This document shows, in pieces, positions 1 through 7,993 of a stretch of DNA of 64,000 nucleotides; positions within the stretch are counted from its first letter, which is position 1; each line of letters opens with the position of its first letter. The stretch lies in NCBI GenBank assembly GCA_964242215.1, contig CAXTCJ010000011.1, forward strand, positions 14,887 through 78,886, read 5' to 3'. Made by a program: the position numbers and the translations under genes. This DNA comes from LMUY01 sp964242215. Its GTDB lineage: Bacteria > Pseudomonadota > Alphaproteobacteria > Acetobacterales > Acetobacteraceae. Under the pieces are notes generated by a model that ran no database searches, was not told the origin of the DNA, and worked only from the letters and a program-made list of their open reading frames with translations.

Positions 1-1
1 G

Positions 2-610
2 GCCGCAATCGTCGCGCGGTTCGCGGAGTTGTGCGGCCAGCATGGCGCGACCTTGATGCTGGACGAGACGTATCGCGACTTCCTGCCCGATGGCGCCGAC
101 TATGCCGCACCCGATGACGCAATCCGGCTCTATTCGTTCTCCAAGGCCTATGCCGTGCCGGGTCACCGCATCGGCGCGCTGACCCTGCCGGAGCCAGCAA
201 TCGTGCAGGCGATGAAGGTGCTGGACTGCATGACCATCTGCCCGCAACGACCGGCGCAACAGGCCTTGGCCTGGGCGATCCCGGCGCTGCGCGACTGGCG
301 AGAGCAGAACCGGGTGGAAATGGCGGCCCGCGCCGCGACCCTGCGCCGGTGTTTCACCGCGCTGCCCACATGGCAGATCGACTCGCTCGGGGCGTATTTC
401 GCCTACGTGCGTCACCCGTTCGCCGGGGTGTCCGCCTGGGCGGTCGCCGAGCGCTTGGCCCGTGATCACGGCGTGCTGTTGCTTCCCGCCCCCGCTTTCG
501 CCGGGTCGGAGGATCACCTGCGGGTCTCGTTCGCCAACGTCGACTCTGCCGGGATCGAACGCCTCGCGGAGCGGCTGGCCGGTGTTCCCCTCGGCGCCCT
601 GGCGGCGTGA
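2..610 (+). CDS. PLP-dependent class I/II aminotransferase, C-terminal part (cut by window edge)
   Basis: The reading frame is open from base 2, so the true start lies left of the window. The visible part (about 202 residues) carries the fold-type I hallmarks: an LDETY segment, where Asp binds the PLP pyridine nitrogen, and SFSKAYAVPGHRIG, in which the Lys would form the Schiff base. The C-terminal small domain follows, with the LRVSFAN motif close to the end, where the substrate-carboxylate Arg normally lies. The stop overlaps the start of the next gene in GTGA, so the two are translationally coupled. Family is clear; substrate is not. Coupling to an ATP-grasp ligase hints at making or modifying an amino acid that is then ligated, which is inference. 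Confidence 0.85.
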   Translation, partial: AAIVARFAELCGQHGATLMLDETYRDFLPDGADYAAPDDAIRLYSFSKAYAVPGHRIGALTLPEPAIVQAMKVLDCMTICPQRPAQQALAWAIPALRDWREQNRVEMAARAATLRRCFTALPTWQIDSLGAYFAYVRHPFAGVSAWAVAERLARDHGVLLLPAPAFAGSEDHLRVSFANVDSAGIERLAERLAGVPLGALAA

Positions 611-1866
611 GGATCCTCGCACTCGGCCAGCGCATCTACCTCGGTGACCTCTATCTCAGCCTGATGCGGGAGGGGCATGACGTCCGGGTTCATGCGGCCG
701 CGTCGCCCTGCCAGCATGCATTCGGCGGCATCATCGAACCAGTGGCGGACTGGCGCGCCCACCTCGCCTGGGTCGGATTGGACGGCATCATCCTGTTCGA
801 AGGCGTGGGGCAGGGCGCGTTGCAGGACGCCTTGCGGGCCGAGGGCTACCGGGTGATCGGCGGCAGCGCGCTCGGCGACCGGTTGGAACGGGACCGCGCC
901 TATGGCCAGTCGGTGCTCGCCGGGGCCGGGCTGCCGACTGCCTGGAGCCAGGGCTTCGACACGGCGGCAGCCGCGCTAGCGTGGCTCGGCGTGCATCCCG
1001 GCCGCTACGTGCTGAAATACGATGCCGGTCACGCCACCTATGTCGGCGAGCACCCGGCGGGGGCGGACGTCGCGTTCATGCTGCGCCGCCAGCCCGACTC
1101 TGGCCGGGTGCTGCTGATGGAGCGGCTGGAGGGCGTGGAAGTCGGCATCGGCGCCTACTTCGATGGCCACTGTTTCCTGCAGCCCGCCTGCATCGACTTC
1201 GAGCACAAGCGCTTTTTCCCCGGCGACCTCGGCGAGATGACCGGCGAGATGGGCACGCTCGCCTCCTACGAGGGCGCCGAGCGGCTGTTCGCGGCGACGC
1301 TGAGCCGGGTGGCCCCGTTGCTGCGGCAGGCCGGGCATGTCGGTTATGTCAATTTGAACCTGATCGTCGACGAGCGTGGCCCGTTTCCGCTCGAATTCAC
1401 CTGCCGCTTCGGCAATCCGGGCTTTGCCGTGTTGGCAGCGCTGCAGGCGGACGGCTGGGGCGATCTGTTGGACCGGATGGCAAGTGGCGCGGGCGGACGG
1501 TTCCGCACCGTGGCCGGTTGGGCTGTCGCCATCGTGCTGACTGTGCCGCCGTTTCCTGCCTGGACCGACCACGCCGACCCGGCGACCGATCCGCCGATCT
1601 TCTTCCTGCAGGAACCGAGTGCCGCCGAGCAGCCCCACTACCACTTCGTCGACATGCGTCTCGAGGGTGGCCAACACTTCGTCCATCGGCGCTCGGGTCA
1701 CGCCATGATCGTCACCGGTACTGGCCCGGGCGTGATCGCCGCACAGGCCGCTGCTCGCGCACGGGCCGCTAACGTCATCGCCCCCGAACTCCGCTGGCGC
1801 GCCGATATCGGCGACCGTTTCCTGCGAGGCGAGGGGGACGCCATGCATCGGCTCGGCTGGTTGTGA
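607..1866 (+). CDS. PurD-like ATP-grasp ligase
   Basis: A 419-residue protein resembling phosphoribosylamine-glycine ligase (PurD). An N-terminal Rossmann-like part is followed by the ATP-grasp domain: RDRAYGQ about 95-101, VLKYDAG 135-141, LMERLEGVEVGIGAYF 170-185, GEMTGEMGT 209-217 in the place of the PurD GPNTGGMG loop, and PLEFTCRFGNPG 261-272 replacing the PurD EFNxRFGDPE metal site. The Asp/Glu of that last motif are thus altered (Asn, Gly). It starts with GTG in the GTGA overlap with the aminotransferase. Housekeeping purine synthesis seems unlikely because of the changed motifs and the context; a peptide- or amide-forming ligase of a small biosynthetic or catabolic unit is more likely. 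Substrate unknown. Confidence 0.75.
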   Translation: MRILALGQRIYLGDLYLSLMREGHDVRVHAAASPCQHAFGGIIEPVADWRAHLAWVGLDGIILFEGVGQGALQDALRAEGYRVIGGSALGDRLERDRAYGQSVLAGAGLPTAWSQGFDTAAAALAWLGVHPGRYVLKYDAGHATYVGEHPAGADVAFMLRRQPDSGRVLLMERLEGVEVGIGAYFDGHCFLQPACIDFEHKRFFPGDLGEMTGEMGTLASYEGAERLFAATLSRVAPLLRQAGHVGYVNLNLIVDERGPFPLEFTCRFGNPGFAVLAALQADGWGDLLDRMASGAGGRFRTVAGWAVAIVLTVPPFPAWTDHADPATDPPIFFLQEPSAAEQPHYHFVDMRLEGGQHFVHRRSGHAMIVTGTGPGVIAAQAAARARAANVIAPELRWRADIGDRFLRGEGDAMHRLGWL

Positions 1867-1893
1867 TCAACGACGGACGGCCGATGGTAGGTA

Positions 1894-2310
1894 TCAAGCC
1901 ATTTTGCCCTTGGCGAGGAAGCGGTCGATCGTGCGGTGTTTGAACAGCCAGCGTCCGTCCTGCTTGATCAACTGATCCGCATAGCCACCACCAGACTCGA
2001 CGAACGGTCCCTCGGCGGCGTTTTTTGCGACCAGCCAGTTGGAGACGGCAGTGGCCGTGTCGCCCTGCACCTTGACCACGATATTTGTGGTGAAGTGCAC
2101 GGCGCGCGGGCCGTCCCCCATTGCCGGCGCCAGCTTGCGCATCTGGGCCTCGATCGCCGCACGGCCGGTTGCGGAGCCGAACGCCGTCTCCCACGTGCCG
2201 TCGGGTGCGAACAGGGCGGCCATGTTGGCGAACCGGCGGGCGTCCATCTCGAAGCAGTATTCCGCCAGCAACTCGCGGATGGCGTTTTTCTCGTCGGCTT
2301 CGGTCGTCAT
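1894..2310 (-). CDS. SnoaL-like / NTF2-like small protein
   Basis: A 138-residue alpha+beta-barrel protein of the SnoaL-like polyketide cyclase / ring-hydroxylating dioxygenase beta superfamily. The N-terminal helix IRELLAEYCFEMDARRFANM, the FAPDGTWE turn and the C-terminal strand GGYADQLIKQDGRWLFKHRTIDRF are diagnostic. Start chosen at the ATG at 2310, which has AGGAG eight bases upstream. It runs tail-to-tail with the ATP-grasp gene (27 bp between stops) and head-to-head with the SMP-30 gene. Members of this fold act as small isomerases, dehydratases or cyclases, or are catalytically dead; nothing here fixes the substrate. A second SnoaL protein with the same N-terminal helix pattern lies at 20275-20712. 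Confidence 0.8.
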   Translation of the reverse strand: MTTEADEKNAIRELLAEYCFEMDARRFANMAALFAPDGTWETAFGSATGRAAIEAQMRKLAPAMGDGPRAVHFTTNIVVKVQGDTATAVSNWLVAKNAAEGPFVESGGGYADQLIKQDGRWLFKHRTIDRFLAKGKMA

Positions 2311-2445
2311 GCTGTTCTCCTTTGGTCAAGCGGGCAGGGGGCGGCTGGGCGCGCTGTCCCATGTCGAGGGTGAAGGTGGAAGGATGTACCTAATCCAAGC
2401 GTCATTCACGGTGATGATGCCGGTCATAGTCGCCCGCGCAAGTTG

Positions 2446-2477
2446 ACAACACGACGGCCGCATCCGACCGTCGTTGT
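2446..2477. promoter_or_regulatory. Imperfect inverted repeat in divergent promoter region
   Basis: CGACGG and CCGTCG arms with flanking ACAA/TTGT form a 32-bp dyad with a two-base bulge. It lies between the divergent SnoaL (start 2310) and SMP-30 (start 2519) genes. TTGACA at 2443-2448 could be a -35 box of the SMP-30 gene, but no good -10 follows at 17 nt. Probably an operator; the regulator is unknown. Confidence 0.35.
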
Positions 2478-2518
2478 ATTATTCAGCATCGCGGCCAGGG
2501 CCGTGCAAGGAGTGCGGG

Positions 2519-3457
2519 ATGGAACGGCCTGACATCTACTACCCCGATCCAGCGGTCCGCATCCTGGATCACAGCTTCGAGAAATACCGATTGTTGCCCG
2601 CCGGTGTGGAGCGGCTCGCGACGGGGTTCCGCTTCAACGAGGGGCCGGTTTGGTTCAGTGACTGGCGGAGCCTGATCTGGAGCGATATTCCCGCCAACAC
2701 GATGTATCGTTGGAGCGAAGAGACCGGACAGGTCGAGGTGTTCCGCAAGCCATCCGGCCACGCGAACGGCAACACGCGGGATCGCGAAGGGCGGCTGGTC
2801 ACCGCGGAACATGGCGGCCGCCGGGTCAGCCGGACCGAACACGACGGCAGCATCACCGTGCTGGCCGAGACGTTCGACGGCAAGCGCCTGAACTCGCCAA
2901 ACGATCTTGTCGTGAAATCCGATGGCTCGATCTGGTTCACCGACCCGCCGTTCGGCATCGCCGGATATTACCAGGGGGAGCGTGCCCCGCAGGAATTGCC
3001 GCAGAACATCTACCGCATCGATGGGCAGACCGGCCGGATGACGGTGGTTTGCGACGAGGTGGACGGCCCAAATGGCCTGGCATTCTCGCCCGACGAGAGC
3101 AAGCTGTACGTCATCGAATCGCGCGCCCGGCCTCGCAAAATTCGTGTGTTCGACGTCGCCGGAGATGGCAGCACGCTCGCCAACAACCGCGTGCTGGTCG
3201 ATGCCGAGGAGGGCACGCCGGATGGCTTCCGCGTGGATGTCGACGGCAATCTGTGGTGTGGCTGGGGAATGGGCTCGCCCGACCTGGACGGCGTACGAAT
3301 CTTCAACGCCGCGGGATCATTGATCGGGCATGTTGGATTGCCGGAACGGTGCGCCAATTTGTGTTTTGGCGGACGCTGGCGCAACCGGCTGTTCATGGCG
3401 TCCTGCACGTCGATCTACGCGCTCTACGTCAACACGCAGGGCGTGGCAGGCGGCTAG
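2519..3457 (+). CDS. SMP-30/gluconolactonase/LRE family lactonase
   Basis: A 312-residue six-bladed beta-propeller protein. Family motifs in order: NEGPVWF (metal Glu, N-terminal), NGNTRDREGRL, LNSPNDLVVKSDGSIWFTDP (Asn and metal ligands), GPNGLAFSPDESKLYVIES and PDGFRVDVDGNLWCG (metal Asp). These enzymes hydrolyse sugar- or aldonolactones with a divalent metal; the protein has no signal peptide, so it is cytoplasmic. The ATG at 2519 is chosen over upstream TTG codons because AAGGAG precedes it at the right distance. Its TAG stop shares the four-base palindrome CTAG with the stop of the convergent crotonase gene. Neighbours (amidohydrolase, FAD oxidase) suggest hydrolysis of a lactone intermediate of an acid or aromatic pathway. 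Confidence 0.85.
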   Translation: MERPDIYYPDPAVRILDHSFEKYRLLPAGVERLATGFRFNEGPVWFSDWRSLIWSDIPANTMYRWSEETGQVEVFRKPSGHANGNTRDREGRLVTAEHGGRRVSRTEHDGSITVLAETFDGKRLNSPNDLVVKSDGSIWFTDPPFGIAGYYQGERAPQELPQNIYRIDGQTGRMTVVCDEVDGPNGLAFSPDESKLYVIESRARPRKIRVFDVAGDGSTLANNRVLVDAEEGTPDGFRVDVDGNLWCGWGMGSPDLDGVRIFNAAGSLIGHVGLPERCANLCFGGRWRNRLFMASCTSIYALYVNTQGVAGG

Positions 3458-4116
3458 CGACCCGGCGGCAGAACGCGGAACAGCGCTTTGTGCGCGGCCA
3501 GCACGGACGGGTCGGTCTCGGCCCACCGGGTCGCGACGCCGATGGCGGCCGATAGGGTATTGGGGGCGGGGACGACGATCTGGGCGAGGCCGAGGGCCAG
3601 CATCTCCGCACCACCGATAACGCGGCCCTGCGAGATCAGGCTGAAGGCCTGCCGCCCGCCCATGATGTCCTTCAGCATGCCGAGAACGAGCAGCCCCACC
3701 GGCGTGACCCCGGCGCTTGGATAGCCGAAGCGCACATCCTCGGCCGCAACCACGAGGTCGCACGCGATGGCCAGTCCGGCGCCGCCACCGAGTGCTGCGC
3801 CTTGCACGGCTGCCACCACGGGCTTGCTCATGGAAGGCAGCAAACACAGCACGGACCGTGTCAAATCAAGCCGTTCGGCGAGGATGGCGGCGCCTCTCTC
3901 CTCACCCTCGCGCATGTCGCCACCAGCACAGAACACCGGCCCTTCCGCGCCGAGCACCAGCGCGCGAACGCCGTCATCCTGGTCCGCCGCGACGAGCCCC
4001 TGATGCAGGGCGTTGACCATCGGCAGATCGAGTGCGTTGCGGCGCCGGGCGCGGTTCAGCCGCAGAATACGGACCGGGCCTTGGTCCTCGATCAGCAGGG
4101 TGCCGGGATCAGGCAT
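3454..4116 (-). CDS. Crotonase-fold protein (enoyl-CoA hydratase/isomerase family)
   Basis: A 220-residue crotonase. The CoA-binding/oxyanion elements are present (VFCAGGDMRE near 65-75; VQGAALGGGAGLAIACD near 105-121). Both catalytic Glu positions of classical hydratases appear replaced: GGGAGLA has Gly where enoyl-CoA hydratase has Glu144, and FGYPSAGVTPVG lacks the Glu164 equivalent. A normal hydratase is therefore unlikely; an isomerase, lyase or decarboxylase of a CoA ester is more plausible. The start at 4116 (MPDP) overlaps the amidohydrolase stop in ATGCCTGA, giving an 8-nt coupling. A longer frame begins at 4215 but lies inside the upstream gene. It is shorter than usual for the family (about 255) at its C-terminus. 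Confidence 0.8.
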   Translation of the reverse strand: MPDPGTLLIEDQGPVRILRLNRARRRNALDLPMVNALHQGLVAADQDDGVRALVLGAEGPVFCAGGDMREGEERGAAILAERLDLTRSVLCLLPSMSKPVVAAVQGAALGGGAGLAIACDLVVAAEDVRFGYPSAGVTPVGLLVLGMLKDIMGGRQAFSLISQGRVIGGAEMLALGLAQIVVPAPNTLSAAIGVATRWAETDPSVLAAHKALFRVLPPGR

Positions 4117-4990
4117 CGAAGCCGTAGAGTTGGGCTGGGTTGTCGACCAGGATGGCCTGTTGCAGCGCCGCGTCGGTGGTCCATTCGCTGAACAGATCGA
4201 GCAGATGCCCGGCATCCGGTGTGGCGGCGCCCATGCGGACGAACGGCCAGTCGGTCCCCCACAGCAAGCGGTCCGGCCGGGTTGCCAGGGCCGCTTCGTG
4301 GAACGGGCGGATGTCGGCGTAGTCCGGGAACGCGGCAGAGGCCCGGTGCGGCGTCAGCTTCAGCCACACATCCTCATTTTGCAGGACGGAGAGCAGGGTG
4401 CGGAACGCCGGGTCATTTAGGCCGGCCGCAGGCCGCACGCGCGTCAGGTGGTCCAGCACGAGGGGAATGCCGAGGCCAAGCAGCATCGGTGCGTTGGCGG
4501 CAAATTCCTCGCACGGCAGCCAAAGTTGCGCGTGCAAGCCATGGTCACGCAGCCGGGGTGCCATGCGTTGCAACTCCTGCAAGCCGATCGTCGCGACGTT
4601 CTGGCCGGGCACTGGGAAATAGGAAAATCGTAACCCGCAGACGCCGTAGGATTTGAATTCGCCCAAGGTCGCATCGCTGACGCCGGACGACGCCAGCGCG
4701 ATGCCACGGAGCCGGTCGGGAACGTGCCGCAGCGCGTCCAGCATGGCTGCGTTGTCCTCACCGTAAGGGGCCGGCTGCACGAGAACTCCCCGTTCGATGC
4801 CCAATTGGCCGAGCGCGGCCAGGTATTCCTCGACCGTGGCGGCGGGCGGCGTGTAGCTCGCATCGGCCGCCAGTGGAAATCGTGCGGGCGGTCCAAAGAT
4901 GTGAGCGTGGCTGTCGCATGACCGAGGCGGTGGCGCCAGCTTCGGCGCCTGGGTCGGGCGAGGGGCTAAGGAACTTTGGTCAGCGCTCAT
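4109..4990 (-). CDS. LigI-like amidohydrolase (2-pyrone-4,6-dicarboxylate lactonase family)
   Basis: A 293-residue TIM-barrel metal-dependent hydrolase of the COG3618/amidohydrolase_2 type. Visible motifs: CDSHAHIFGP (HxH after strand 1, near residue 26), a LVLDHLTR His late in the barrel, and LLWGTDWPF carrying the invariant Asp. LigI members hydrolyse 2-pyrone-4,6-dicarboxylate in protocatechuate/gallate breakdown; other members hydrolyse sugar lactones. The ATG at 4990 is chosen because GGAGAG precedes it; the frame extends to 5134 without a better site. Divergent from the FAD-linked oxidase, with a dyad at 5033-5048 between them. Likely co-transcribed with the downstream crotonase. Confidence 0.82.
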   Translation of the reverse strand: MSADQSSLAPRPTQAPKLAPPPRSCDSHAHIFGPPARFPLAADASYTPPAATVEEYLAALGQLGIERGVLVQPAPYGEDNAAMLDALRHVPDRLRGIALASSGVSDATLGEFKSYGVCGLRFSYFPVPGQNVATIGLQELQRMAPRLRDHGLHAQLWLPCEEFAANAPMLLGLGIPLVLDHLTRVRPAAGLNDPAFRTLLSVLQNEDVWLKLTPHRASAAFPDYADIRPFHEAALATRPDRLLWGTDWPFVRMGAATPDAGHLLDLFSEWTTDAALQQAILVDNPAQLYGFDA

Positions 4991-5032
4991 ATCGAGCTCT
5001 CCGCGTGATGGTTGCTCCATATCGGAGAGGTA

Positions 5033-5048
5033 TGTTGACTTAGCAACA
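5033..5048. promoter_or_regulatory. Putative operator TGTTGACTTAGCAACA
   Basis: A 16-bp dyad (arms TGTTG/CAACA, 6-nt spacer) in the 107-bp divergent region between the amidohydrolase and the FAD-linked oxidase. It contains TTGACT, a possible -35 box for the rightward gene. It matches 13 of 16 positions with the minus-strand dyad next to the marR gene (19623-19638), so the MarR protein is the best candidate ligand. Inference from sequence similarity only. Confidence 0.5.
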
Positions 5049-5097
5049 GCCCCGTCGTCACGATCGTGGTTCCGATTGCGGCGATGGAGTTGGCGAT

Positions 5098-6543
5098 ATG
5101 GGCTCGATAGCGAACGGCGATCTGGGGCGCGCACTCGGCACGATCAAAGCAGTCGTCGGCGATGGGGGCTGGGTGCAGGACCCGGACGCGCACGCCCGCT
5201 ACGAGACCGAGGAGCGCGGTCTGTTCAGTGGCCCGGCGCTGCTGGTGGTGCGGCCGTCGACCACGCAGCAAGTCTCCGGCGTCGTTGCCGCGTGCGCGAC
5301 GGCGCGGATTCCGGTCATCCCGATCGGCGGCCGCACCGGGCTGGTCGGCGGTGGGGTGCCGACGCCGGGCCACCCGGGCGTCGTGGTGAGCCTGGAGCGG
5401 ATGAACCGCGTCCGCGCGCTCGATGCCGTGAACCATACATTGACCGCGGAGGCCGGCTGCATCCTCGCCACCGTGCAGCAGGCAGCCGCCGACGCCGACC
5501 GGTTGTTTCCGCTGAGCTTGGGGGCGGAGGGCAGTTGCGTGATCGGGGGCAACATCTCGAGCAATGCGGGCGGCATCCAGGTGCTGCGCTACGGCAACAT
5601 GCGAGAGTTGGTTTTGGGGCTGGAAGTCGTGTTGCCGGATGGGTGCATCTGGAACGGGCTGCGCGGCCTGCGGAAGGACAACACCGGATATGATATGAAG
5701 CATCTGTTCATCGGCGCCGAGGGAACGCTCGGCATCGTCACCGCGGCGGTGCTGAAGCTGTTTCCACGCCCGGTGCAGTCGCAAACCGCGCTGCTCGCCG
5801 TGCCCGACGTGCAGAGTGCGCTGCGCTTGTTCGCATGGGCGCGAGCGGAGACGGCGGACCAACTGACCGCGTTCGAGTTGCTGCCGCGCTTCGGGATGGA
5901 GATCTCGAACAAACACGCCGGGTCGGTCGACCCGCTTGAGCATCCGTATCCCTGGTATGTGCTGATGGAGATCGCCAGCAGCCGCACGCCTGGGCCGGGG
6001 GAACCGGACCTGTCGCAGGTCTTGCAGTCCATCATGGAGGGCGGGTTCGGCCAAGGGCTGATCATCGACGGCGTCGTCGCGTCCTCCGCGGCCCAGCGGA
6101 CGGCGCTGTGGAGAATCCGCGAGGGCATGTGGCAGGGCCAGCAGCGCGAAGGCGCCAGCATCAAGCACGACGTGTCGGTGCCGATCTCCGCCGTCGCCGA
6201 GTTCATGCAGCGCGGCACGGCAGCGTGCCATGCCGTGATGCCGGAGGCCCGCGTGCTGGGGTTCGGTCACATCGGCGACGGCAACATCCACTTCAACCTG
6301 GCGCAGCCGCCGGGCGCCGAGCCGGATGCCTTCATGGCCCAGTCGGAGGAGGTGCACGAGGCGGTGCACCGCATCGTCACCGAGCTTCACGGCAGCATCA
6401 GTGCCGAACACGGCATCGGCCAATTGAAGCGGTCGCAACTGGCCTTGCACAAGGACCCGGTCGAGATGGCGATGATGATGGCAGTGAAGGCGACGTTCGA
6501 CCCGCTGGGCATTATGAACCCGGGCAAGCTGCTGCCTGGTTAG
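5098..6543 (+). CDS. FAD-linked oxidase, GlcD / D-2-hydroxyacid dehydrogenase type
   Basis: A 481-residue flavoprotein of the FAD_binding_4 plus FAD-oxidase_C family (glycolate oxidase GlcD, D-lactate and D-2-hydroxyglutarate dehydrogenases). FAD-binding: PIGGRTGLVGGG near 76-87 and GSCVIGGNISSNAGG near 147-161; substrate domain: GFGHIGDGNIHFN (metal/carboxylate site), EHGIGQLKR and the C-terminal PLGIMNPGKLLPG tail. Such enzymes oxidise a D-2-hydroxy acid to the 2-oxo acid and pass electrons to quinone or a flavoprotein. ATG at 5098 has GGAG eight bases upstream. A paralogue lies at 23133-24554. Its transcription diverges from the LigI-like gene. Confidence 0.88.
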   Translation: MGSIANGDLGRALGTIKAVVGDGGWVQDPDAHARYETEERGLFSGPALLVVRPSTTQQVSGVVAACATARIPVIPIGGRTGLVGGGVPTPGHPGVVVSLERMNRVRALDAVNHTLTAEAGCILATVQQAAADADRLFPLSLGAEGSCVIGGNISSNAGGIQVLRYGNMRELVLGLEVVLPDGCIWNGLRGLRKDNTGYDMKHLFIGAEGTLGIVTAAVLKLFPRPVQSQTALLAVPDVQSALRLFAWARAETADQLTAFELLPRFGMEISNKHAGSVDPLEHPYPWYVLMEIASSRTPGPGEPDLSQVLQSIMEGGFGQGLIIDGVVASSAAQRTALWRIREGMWQGQQREGASIKHDVSVPISAVAEFMQRGTAACHAVMPEARVLGFGHIGDGNIHFNLAQPPGAEPDAFMAQSEEVHEAVHRIVTELHGSISAEHGIGQLKRSQLALHKDPVEMAMMMAVKATFDPLGIMNPGKLLPG

Positions 6544-6615
6544 CCTCACCGCGTGACAACCAAGGTCAGGCTGCTTCTACCCGGTTGGGGTTGTTTGCGC
6601 ATTCCAGGCGGAAGC

Positions 6616-6761
6616 ACCGTCATGCCAGGGCTTGACCCTGGTATCCACGGGATTGGGCTGGAGACTTCAGACGAGTGTTTGGCAACATCGCATGCAAAAC
6701 ATGGGGCAGCCGGTGCACGCGGAACGCCGTGGATACCAGGGTCAAGCCCTGGCATGACGGT
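6616..6761. repeat. Perfect 35-bp inverted repeat element (MPGLDPGIHG type)
   Basis: Two 35-bp arms, 6616-6650 and 6727-6761, are exact reverse complements separated by 76 bp. Each arm also holds a smaller palindrome (CCAGGG-cttga-CCCTGG). One reading frame of the arm spells MPGLDPGIHG, a signature often seen translated from intergenic repeats in Alphaproteobacteria. It fills most of the 262-bp gap between two convergent genes, so it can fold into a long hairpin acting as a bidirectional terminator. No transposase is present; I read it as a non-autonomous dispersed repeat (REP/MITE-like). Confidence 0.85.
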
Positions 6762-6805
6762 TTGGCCGACGTGCGCAAGGGACCTAAACCCGATAGCCGT
6801 GGCGG

Positions 6806-7993
6806 TCAGACAACCTTCGCATCGCGGAACCCGGCGATCTCGGCTTCGGAGTAGCCATACTCCTGCAGCACCGCTTCGGTATCGGCGCCAAGCTCGCGCG
6901 GGGCGGTCTCGATACTCGGACCGCCGTGTTCGAACTTGAACGCGGCGACGGGCACGGTGAACGGTTTCGACAGGCCGGGCGCCGGCTCGTGCCGGTGAAG
7001 CACGCCACGACTCTCGAGTTGCGGGTCCAACAGAGCCTCGCCCATCGTGCGGATGCGCCCGGCGGGTACGTGGTTGGCTTGCAGAAATGCCTCCCACTCA
7101 TCGGCGGTCCGCTCCAGCATCAGGCGCGTGAGCAACTCCTCCTCCGCCTTGTAGCCATCGAGGCGTTCGTCGTTGTTGGCCTTCACCATCTCCGGATGTC
7201 CGAGCACGCGCCACAGCCGGCGCGCCTGCCGCAAATTGGAGGCGCTGAGCATGAGCTGACCGTCCTTGGTCTGGTAGCTGCCGATGGTGGCGAACGGGTA
7301 GGCGTTGCCGATCGGCTGCGGATGCGTGCCGCTCCAGCTGTACGTCGCGACGTGGGACGCCATCATCATCAGCGCCACGTCCAGCATCGCCATGTCGATG
7401 CGCTGGCCGCGCCCCGTGCGCTCGCGCTGGAACAACGCCGAGGCGAGGGCGAAAGCGCCGGTGGTGCCGGTGGCGTAGTCGATCACGGGCGAGCCGAGCT
7501 TGATCGGGTTTACCTCGGGCGTGCCCGTCATCGCCATGATGCCGGACAGAGCCTGAATGACGTTGTCGTAGCCGGTCTGCCCGCCGCGCGGGCCGCCTTG
7601 GCCGAACGCGGACATCGAGCAGTAGATCAGCTTCGGGTTGATTGCCGCGAGCGCCTCGTAGCCGAGCCCGAGCGCATCGAACGCGCCGGGGCGATAGTTC
7701 TCGACGAACACGTCCGCGGTCTCCGCCATGTGACGGATGATGTCCTGGCCTGCCTTCGTCTTGAGGTCGACCGTGATGCAGCGTTTGTTCGACGCCTGGG
7801 CCAGGAACATCGCGCCCATCTCGGCCCGGTTCATCGCCCGGTCCGGCCCCTGGCTGCGGACCTGGTCCGGTTCGGCCGCCAGTTCGACCTTGATCACCTC
7901 GGCGCCGAGCACGGCGAGCTGGTAGGTGGCGAACGGGCCGGCCAGCACATGCGTGGTGTCGATCACGCGGATGCCCTCGAACGGACGTGTCAT
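6806..7993 (-). CDS. Family III CoA-transferase (CaiB/BaiF)
   Basis: A 395-residue CoA-transferase. N-terminal GIRVIDTTHVLAGPFATYQL and the AEVIKVE strand form the CoA-binding half; the catalytic Asp should be that in SPVIDYATG near 170, followed by RGQRIDMAMLDVAL. Such enzymes move CoA between carboxylic acids (for example succinyl-CoA to a substrate acid). Start at 7993 is fixed by the ATGA overlap with the upstream gene. It is the last gene of a seven-gene operon that also has a second family III transferase (11365-12555), about the same size but clearly diverged, so the two probably handle different acids. The 3' end faces the 35-bp inverted repeat. Confidence 0.9.
   Translation of the reverse strand: MTRPFEGIRVIDTTHVLAGPFATYQLAVLGAEVIKVELAAEPDQVRSQGPDRAMNRAEMGAMFLAQASNKRCITVDLKTKAGQDIIRHMAETADVFVENYRPGAFDALGLGYEALAAINPKLIYCSMSAFGQGGPRGGQTGYDNVIQALSGIMAMTGTPEVNPIKLGSPVIDYATGTTGAFALASALFQRERTGRGQRIDMAMLDVALMMMASHVATYSWSGTHPQPIGNAYPFATIGSYQTKDGQLMLSASNLRQARRLWRVLGHPEMVKANNDERLDGYKAEEELLTRLMLERTADEWEAFLQANHVPAGRIRTMGEALLDPQLESRGVLHRHEPAPGLSKPFTVPVAAFKFEHGGPSIETAPRELGADTEAVLQEYGYSEAEIAGFRDAKVV

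Noticed and set aside
976..1848. Long antisense frame across the ATP-grasp gene
   Set aside because: Its product shows no family motifs and reflects the third-position GC bias of the sense gene; many similar shadow frames occur throughout and were left out.
2443..2482. Sigma-70 promoter TTGACA...TATTAT for the SMP-30 gene
   Set aside because: Spacing is 28 bases, far outside the usual range, so only the inverted repeat was annotated.
4987..6549. A 520-codon antisense frame opposite the FAD-linked oxidase
   Set aside because: His/Arg/Gln-rich product without domains; the plus strand carries an unmistakable GlcD-type protein.
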